25,023 nt of DNA, from contig CAZCXH010000063.1 of NCBI GenBank assembly GCA_964502525.1, positions 1 through 25,023 of the forward strand, in the 5' to 3' direction. Of this stretch, positions 22,801 to 25,023 are shown in pieces. Below the pieces are notes generated by a model. The model was given only the letters and a program-made list of their open reading frames with translations. It had not been told where the DNA came from and did no database searches. The stretch's first letter is position 1; each line of letters opens with the position of its first letter. Origin of the DNA: DATLYB01 sp964502525 (GTDB lineage Bacteria; Bacteroidota; Bacteroidia; Chitinophagales; CAIOSU01). Made by a program: the position numbers and the translations under genes.

Positions 22801-24983
22801 GTGGTGCAGGCATCATTATCATTGCACGCAATACCCGCAGCGGGGCATCCCATCTTCACCGCCCAAAAATCCCTGCTGCCTTGAGAAGCTTGCGTCTTGT
22901 CACCCGAGATGCCGGATGCTGAAGTTCCGCCTAAAATGAACCACCCGTCTGTTGTTTGATGAAGAGAATAGAGCGTATCCTCCGCGCTTCCTCCAAAGGT
23001 GACATCCCACTGCTTTACGCCATTGCTGTTGGTTTTCACCACCCAATAGTCAAACCCGCCTTGTGAAGCTTGCGTCTTGTCGCCCGAAATGGCACATGGA
23101 GAACCTCCGCCAAGAATGTATCCCCCCTCGCAGGTTTGCTGAAGCGAAAATAAAAAATCCTGAGGACCGAAGGCTCCCCCGCTCGTCCCGCCAAGGGCGG
23201 CATCCCATTGTTTTACTCCGCTGCTGTTGATTTTTACAAGCCAGTAATCGTCACTTGCCTTGTATTGCGTTTTGTCCCCGGAAATTGTTGAGGAAGAATA
23301 TCCTCCCAGGATGTATCCGCCATCGGTAGTTTGTCGAACCGTCCTTAACCGCTCGAGGCCGGCTCCTCCAAAGCGGGCATCCCATTGTTTCACACCGCTG
23401 CTGTTGATTTTCACCACCCAATAATCACTTCCTCCCCAGGAAGCCTGGGTTTTGTTACCGGAAATTCCGGAGCTAGATTCACCCCCCAGAATGTACCCTC
23501 CATCACTGGTTTGTTGAATGGAGGATAGTGTATACTCGTCACTGGCTCCCCCGAAACGAGCATCCCACAGTTTCAGTCCGGTGCTATTGATTTTTACCAC
23601 CCAGTAATCAAAATCTGAACCACCGCTCGTAGTGCCTTGTGACTTGTCACCGGAGGCAGGCGAATTGGAGATCCCGCCAAGGATATATCCCCCATCGCTC
23701 GTTTGTTGAAGGGCCATCAGTTCATCAAAGGCGGTTCCACCAAAACGCTTATCCCATTGTTTCACCCCGCTGCCGTCAAGCTTCACCACCCAGAAATCAT
23801 TAACGCCCCATGAGGCTTGTGTTTTGTCACCTGAGATGGGAGACCGGGACCACCCGCCAAGTATGTAGCCTCCGTCATTGGTTTGCTGAAGGGCGCGAAA
23901 GTAATCCGCATCGTTTCCCCCAAAACGGGCATCCCATTGTTTCACCCCGCTGCTATTGGTTTTCACTACCCAGTAGTCCGTATAGCCCTGAGATGCCTGC
24001 GTTTTGTCGCCTGAAATGCCGGAGCCGGACTGTCCACCCAGGATGTATCCTCCATCGGAGGTTTGCTGAATGGAGCGCATTTCATCCCAAGCACTTCCAC
24101 CAAAGCGGAAATCCCACTGTTTCGTTGGAGCATGAGTGGGTCCGCCAGTGGTGTTTAGACAACCTGAAACCGGGTTGCAAACATCAGTGGTAGAGGGGAG
24201 GCAGTCATCGCACAATGCATTGTTGGGTGAGCCGAGGCATTGGCAGTTGCCGTTTTCCATTTCGCCACTGGTGCAGGCATGACCATCATTGCACGGAGTG
24301 CCGGATGGGAGGCAATAAGGCGATATTTTCACCACCCAGAAATCATTGCTGCCCCATGAGGCTTGCGTTTTATCACCGGAGATACCTGATGCTGAATATC
24401 CGCCTATAATATATCCACCATCGGTCGTTTGTCCAATAGCATTAGGATACTCAATACCGCTGCCTCCAAAGCGGACATCCCATTGCTTCACCCCGCCACT
24501 GGTAATTTTCACCATCCAATAATCGGTACCGCCCTGCGAAGCTTGAGTCTTCACACCTGAAATGCCTGAATTGGAATATCCGCCCAAAATATATCCACCA
24601 TCCACCGTTTGGCGAAGTGAGCGCAAGCCGTCACTACTGGTTCCTCCAAAACAAGCATCCCATTGTTTCACCCCGCTGCTATTAATTTTCACTAACCAAA
24701 AATCATCTCCCCAACCTCCCGCAGTCTTGTCTCCAGAGATGCCGGAGGCGGAATATCCGCCCAAAATATACCCTCCGTCACTGGTTTGCAGAAGAGAGCG
24801 CAATTCGTCATAACTACTACCTCCGAAACGTGCGTCCCATTGTTTTGCCCCGCTGCTGTTGATTTTTACCACCAAATAATCAGTAACACCTCTCAGAGAT
24901 TGTGTTATATCACCTGAAAGCGTTGAATAGGTTTCACCGCCAAGGAGATATCCACCGTCAGTTGTTTGCTCAGGGCAATCGCA
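16854..24983 (-). CDS. Giant T9SS-exported multi-propeller protein with cohesin- and dockerin-like domains, 5' end missing
   Basis: The open frame runs from after an in-frame TGA (24984-24986) to the stop at 16854, about 2,710 codons. The first usable start in frame is a TTG at 24875, but repeats continue upstream of it, so the true start lies beyond the window. Numbered from 24875: repeat block A remnant to about 183, Cys-rich linker (184-252), seven-repeat block B (254-675), long Cys-rich linker (676-891), seven-repeat block C (892-1303), Cys linker, SdrD B-like domain (about 1340-1440, IQGNVFNDLNSNCSFDGSD), DUF7619-like domain (about 1573-1710, SFDPNDKLSYPP to HIYFDYNPPV), beta-rich segment opening WTGGAGNSNWFASGNWSN, dockerin-like repeats (about 2340-2425), cohesin-like domain (about 2438-2572) and type A sorting domain (2590-2673, VLPNPFTNNAQITFDL). 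It is a surface or secreted protein; adhesion or scaffold function is inference. Confidence 0.9.
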   Translation of the reverse strand, partial: CDCPEQTTDGGYLLGGETYSTLSGDITQSLRGVTDYLVVKINSSGAKQWDARFGGSSYDELRSLLQTSDGGYILGGYSASGISGDKTAGGWGDDFWLVKINSSGVKQWDACFGGTSSDGLRSLRQTVDGGYILGGYSNSGISGVKTQASQGGTDYWMVKITSGGVKQWDVRFGGSGIEYPNAIGQTTDGGYIIGGYSASGISGDKTQASWGSNDFWVVKISPYCLPSGTPCNDGHACTSGEMENGNCQCLGSPNNALCDDCLPSTTDVCNPVSGCLNTTGGPTHAPTKQWDFRFGGSAWDEMRSIQQTSDGGYILGGQSGSGISGDKTQASQGYTDYWVVKTNSSGVKQWDARFGGNDADYFRALQQTNDGGYILGGWSRSPISGDKTQASWGVNDFWVVKLDGSGVKQWDKRFGGTAFDELMALQQTSDGGYILGGISNSPASGDKSQGTTSGGSDFDYWVVKINSTGLKLWDARFGGASDEYTLSSIQQTSDGGYILGGESSSGISGNKTQASWGGSDYWVVKINSSGVKQWDARFGGAGLERLRTVRQTTDGGYILGGYSSSTISGDKTQYKASDDYWLVKINSSGVKQWDAALGGTSGGAFGPQDFLFSLQQTCEGGYILGGGSPCAISGDKTQASQGGFDYWVVKTNSNGVKQWDVTFGGSAEDTLYSLHQTTDGWFILGGTSASGISGDKTQASQGSRDFWAVKMGCPAAGIACNDNDACTTGDVEDGNCNCVGTPVTCDDGLFCTGTETCAPATGCVAGTAPNDASACTVDSCNEANDTMIYTPVVCDDGLFCNGAETCNPATGCVAGNPGINDGIACTVDACDEANDIITHTPSNALCNDGLFCTGTETCTPPTGCVTSPAPIDDAIDCTVDVCDEANDLITHTPNNAVCDDCNPATTDICSPTTGCAPYVSPVTPVKQWDVRFGGSSTDRLFSIQQTTDGGYMLGGYSNSGISGDKTQTTWGSTDFWMVKTDSSGVKQWDKRFGGSSSDDLTCLRQTTDGGYILGGYSNSGISGDKTEASRGGYDYWVVKTDASGLKQWDKRFGGSSNEYIYSLQQTNDGGYILGGYSFSGISGDKTQASQGLEDIWVVKIDASGNKQWDARFGGSSNEDFKSLQQTTDGGYILGGWSNSGISGDKTQASQGGYDYWVVKIDGGGVKQWDKRFGGSGTDIIYSVQQITDGGYVLGGYSTSGISGDRTEASRGAYDYWIVKLDGIGVKQWDKRFGGSSNDYLYALDQTGDGGFILGGYSFSGISGDKTQTSQGAEDFWVVKTAACGAKQWDARYGGSSTENLNALIRTSDGAYTLGGYSASGISGDKTQASRGGDDFWIVKMQACPVAGTPCDDGLDCTTNDVESGSCNCSGTVTVCGTIQGNVFNDLNSNCSFDGSDVWQKNIKVQLWNSDTLVQQTFTNSDGFYSFNVDTAFDYEVTVDTSVIPFAVSCPDSNVHHTIFSGGYVDDDNDFALECNQGFDIAVWSISGSNFRPGSTNTIKISAGDLAKFSGTSCAAGASGVVTIVVSGPATYTSPASGAITPTSVSGNTLTWNVANFGIVDFYTAFNFIVNTSTTAQIGSAVSVTASITSSGDNNPLNNSLTFSFPVMNSFDPNDKLSYPPTNIDPSQEWITYTIRFQNTGTADALDIYIEDTLDANLDESTFQLLEYSHEPEVQVKGKIVRFDFPDINLPDSNTNEPASHGYVQFKVKLMAGLSLSTQISNTGHIYFDYNPPVTTNTVTNTIATSGISWTGGAGNSNWFASGNWSNAAVPGTTENVSVPAVASNIYPVLSGTTNIEINNLTIESGASFTLSPSMTGGIPQAGLIVNGTITNYGNPDMGTGYLTIKGTSIAGNLNVGYLKIDNASGVSLASGATVGVKNQLDLKSGNFNVSAGTLTIESDAPSTGFINDWGSNSGTITGNITVERYVPPGVVSSFHYIGSACGGSTVGIWNDDFANTANAPDGTPVTPTVDCSPTALDPGSAYGSVFTYDESLVTDCYLSGWRVNTTSHSANRGYGFAAIVTGGTVLDETCSYANTNVNLSNLSITAANSVPYSKGYHLVANPFCAPIDWSAMATINNGLGNNMDATAYIYNPNSGTYGPYNLITGGYITTNMGFFVRHVPSYTGSSYNVRFDATTRTTLNNDAFLRQIQPYEYAMTITAGNGTYSDQTLIAFDENFTDGYDNGYDAGKLQSSYGIPTLYTRDTSDERMAIQAVGINASVKTIPLGLNVRGASGNYTFTFDGIQNFPATENIWLEDLQLDSIQYLRQTGTYSFNAAETDNPDRFIIHFMDESISISGNVTTESGSGISTVKLTASGTSAATDSTDVTGSYSLDFRVGDSIGVTPSKGDDVITYNSISTLDILLIRRHILNVAPLTSPYKIIAADVNSSNTVTTQDILQMRTVILQISATFPDGKLWAFTPDDYVFANPQEPFPFPSSRSYGSLSTDLAGQDFIGIKLGDVNGDWDPNTPKQGAIGNVQMAIDEYQAMPGDEIIVPVRAKDFKNVIGYQFTLSWNAEVLEFLSVTNHAIEGHYGTMKTSEGFLTTSWSDALTKNITLRDNEVVFELRFKVRGETGRFSPIKIGSEMTRSEAYNGNLDLLNVVPANGMVKVGATEIYNLKSTIYNLKVLPNPFTNNAQITFDLAQDEAVTLSIYDIFGKQVKLLKGDFKSGKHQLEWAGDDDAGNLLSSGLYHVRMTAGDETEAVKVELMRR
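17112..17147 (-). repeat. In-frame 21-bp direct repeat just before the T9SS sorting domain
   Basis: TTTCAGATTGTAGAT occurs at 17112-17126 and 17133-17147, period 21, giving EIYNLKSTIYNLKVLPNPF in the protein. I recall the same YNLKSTIYNLK-coding word as a dispersed repeat in many Bacteroidota. Here it is tolerated as a linker because 21 is a multiple of three. Confidence 0.6.
20967..22202 (-). repeat. Block C: seven tandem ~180-bp repeats (seven predicted propeller blades)
   Basis: The Gln-Trp-Asp junction (CCCATTG on the plus strand) recurs at 21121, 21301, 21481, 21661, 21841, 22021 and 22201, exactly 180 bp apart. Each unit reads WDxRFGGSSxDxLxSLQQTx, then DGGYILGGYSxSGISGDKTQ, then ASxGxxDYWVVKxDxSGxKQ. 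Seven copies fit one seven-bladed beta-propeller. Confidence 0.9.
22205..22850 (-). repeat. Cys-rich linker with three ~50-residue repeats
   Basis: Three copies of CxDGLFCxGxETCxPxTGC followed by ...CTVDxCxEANDxIxHTP, framed by shorter CNDNDACTTGDVEDGNCNC and CDDCNPATTDICSPTTGC modules. Shorter versions of the framing modules end block A (about 24120-24325) and block C (about 20865-20966). The pattern resembles Cys-rich repeats of myxobacterial surface proteins. Disulphide-stabilised spacers between propellers are the likely role. Confidence 0.75.
22851..24116 (-). repeat. Block B: seven tandem repeats with small indels
   Basis: Seven units with junctions at about 24115, 23935, 23755, 23566, 23383, 23206 and 23008. 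Spacings are 180, 180, 189, 183, 177 and 198 bp, all multiples of three. The longest unit holds an insert GGAFGPQ before DFLFSLQQT. It is more diverged than block C, which suggests an older duplication or relaxed selection. Confidence 0.9.
24326..24983 (-). repeat. Block A remnant: three full repeats plus one partial
   Basis: Junctions at 24838, 24661 and 24481, plus a partial unit (QTTDGGYLLGGETYSTLSG onwards) reaching to 24983. By analogy with blocks B and C, three more blades and the rest of a fourth should lie beyond the window. Confidence 0.8.
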
Positions 24984-25023
24984 TCAAAAATAGGACAAGG
25001 GCAAAGGAGCTACTTGAAAAGTA
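24984..25023. other. Window end with broken reading frame
   Basis: Reading the minus strand, GCC CTG is followed by AG CAA ACA ACT GAC. Adding one C would give ALQQTTDGGY, exactly the repeat consensus; without it the frame hits TGA at 24986-24984. Beyond about 24985 the sequence no longer resembles the repeat in any frame. This looks like a low-quality contig end, or a real frameshift. Confidence 0.6.

Noticed and set aside
20728..24813. Many plus-strand open frames of 60-130 codons with recurring sequence
   Set aside because: They recur because they are antisense to the 180-bp repeats of the giant gene; they show no independent coding signal.
20967..24983. Regular 180-bp spacing suggestive of a CRISPR or satellite array
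   Set aside because: The period equals one 60-residue protein repeat, indels are multiples of three, and conservation follows codon structure.

Overview
The window looks like a chromosomal segment of a Bacteroidota species, probably from the Chitinophagales/Sphingobacteriia side. The evidence is: two proteins ending in type IX secretion (T9SS) type A sorting domains; promoters of the TTTG-N19-TAnnTTTG kind; A/T-rich leaders without Shine-Dalgarno sequences; a fused alpha-beta 2-oxoacid dehydrogenase E1; 2TM-domain and DoxX-like membrane proteins; and low-complexity intergenic repeats of types I recall from this phylum. I see no tRNA, rRNA, CRISPR array, integrase or transposase.

Left part (1-3257, minus strand): a compact operon, porin -> imelysin lipoprotein -> di-heme (DUF1111-type) lipoprotein, the last cut by the window edge. 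It fits an envelope iron/heme or redox module. A divergent iron-type alcohol dehydrogenase (3451-4602) follows across a spacer with a perfect hairpin. It converges, with 2 bp between stop codons, on an ABC1/UbiB-like kinase (4605-6293) that has a consensus promoter.

Middle (6294-12493): a 600-bp gene-poor spacer with a degenerate repeat; then DoxX-like, DUF2237, a 33-residue membrane peptide and a CoA-type Nudix hydrolase on the plus strand; metK (minus) overlapping the Nudix gene by 6 bp; a small 2TM protein; and a 670-residue secreted T9SS cargo protein of unknown function. A 133-bp palindromic element lies upstream of the cargo gene.

Right part (12845-25023, minus strand): fused E1 (branched-chain/pyruvate type). 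Upstream of it is a three-gene exosortase cassette: a 65-residue protein with a PEP-CTERM-like (PID/PLD-type) tail, a 180-residue exosortase with a visible Cys98/Arg139/His158 triad, and a polytopic membrane protein. Upstream again is a giant T9SS protein (>2,700 residues). Its N-terminal half is made of ~60-residue repeats arranged as two complete blocks of exactly seven, plus a third block cut by the window end. The blocks are separated by Cys-rich linkers and followed by SdrB-like, DUF7619-like, dockerin-like, cohesin-like and sorting domains.

Two surface-display routes, T9SS and exosortase, therefore sit side by side. The last ~50 bases contain an apparent 1-base deletion and then sequence unlike the repeats, so the giant gene's 5' end is not recoverable here.
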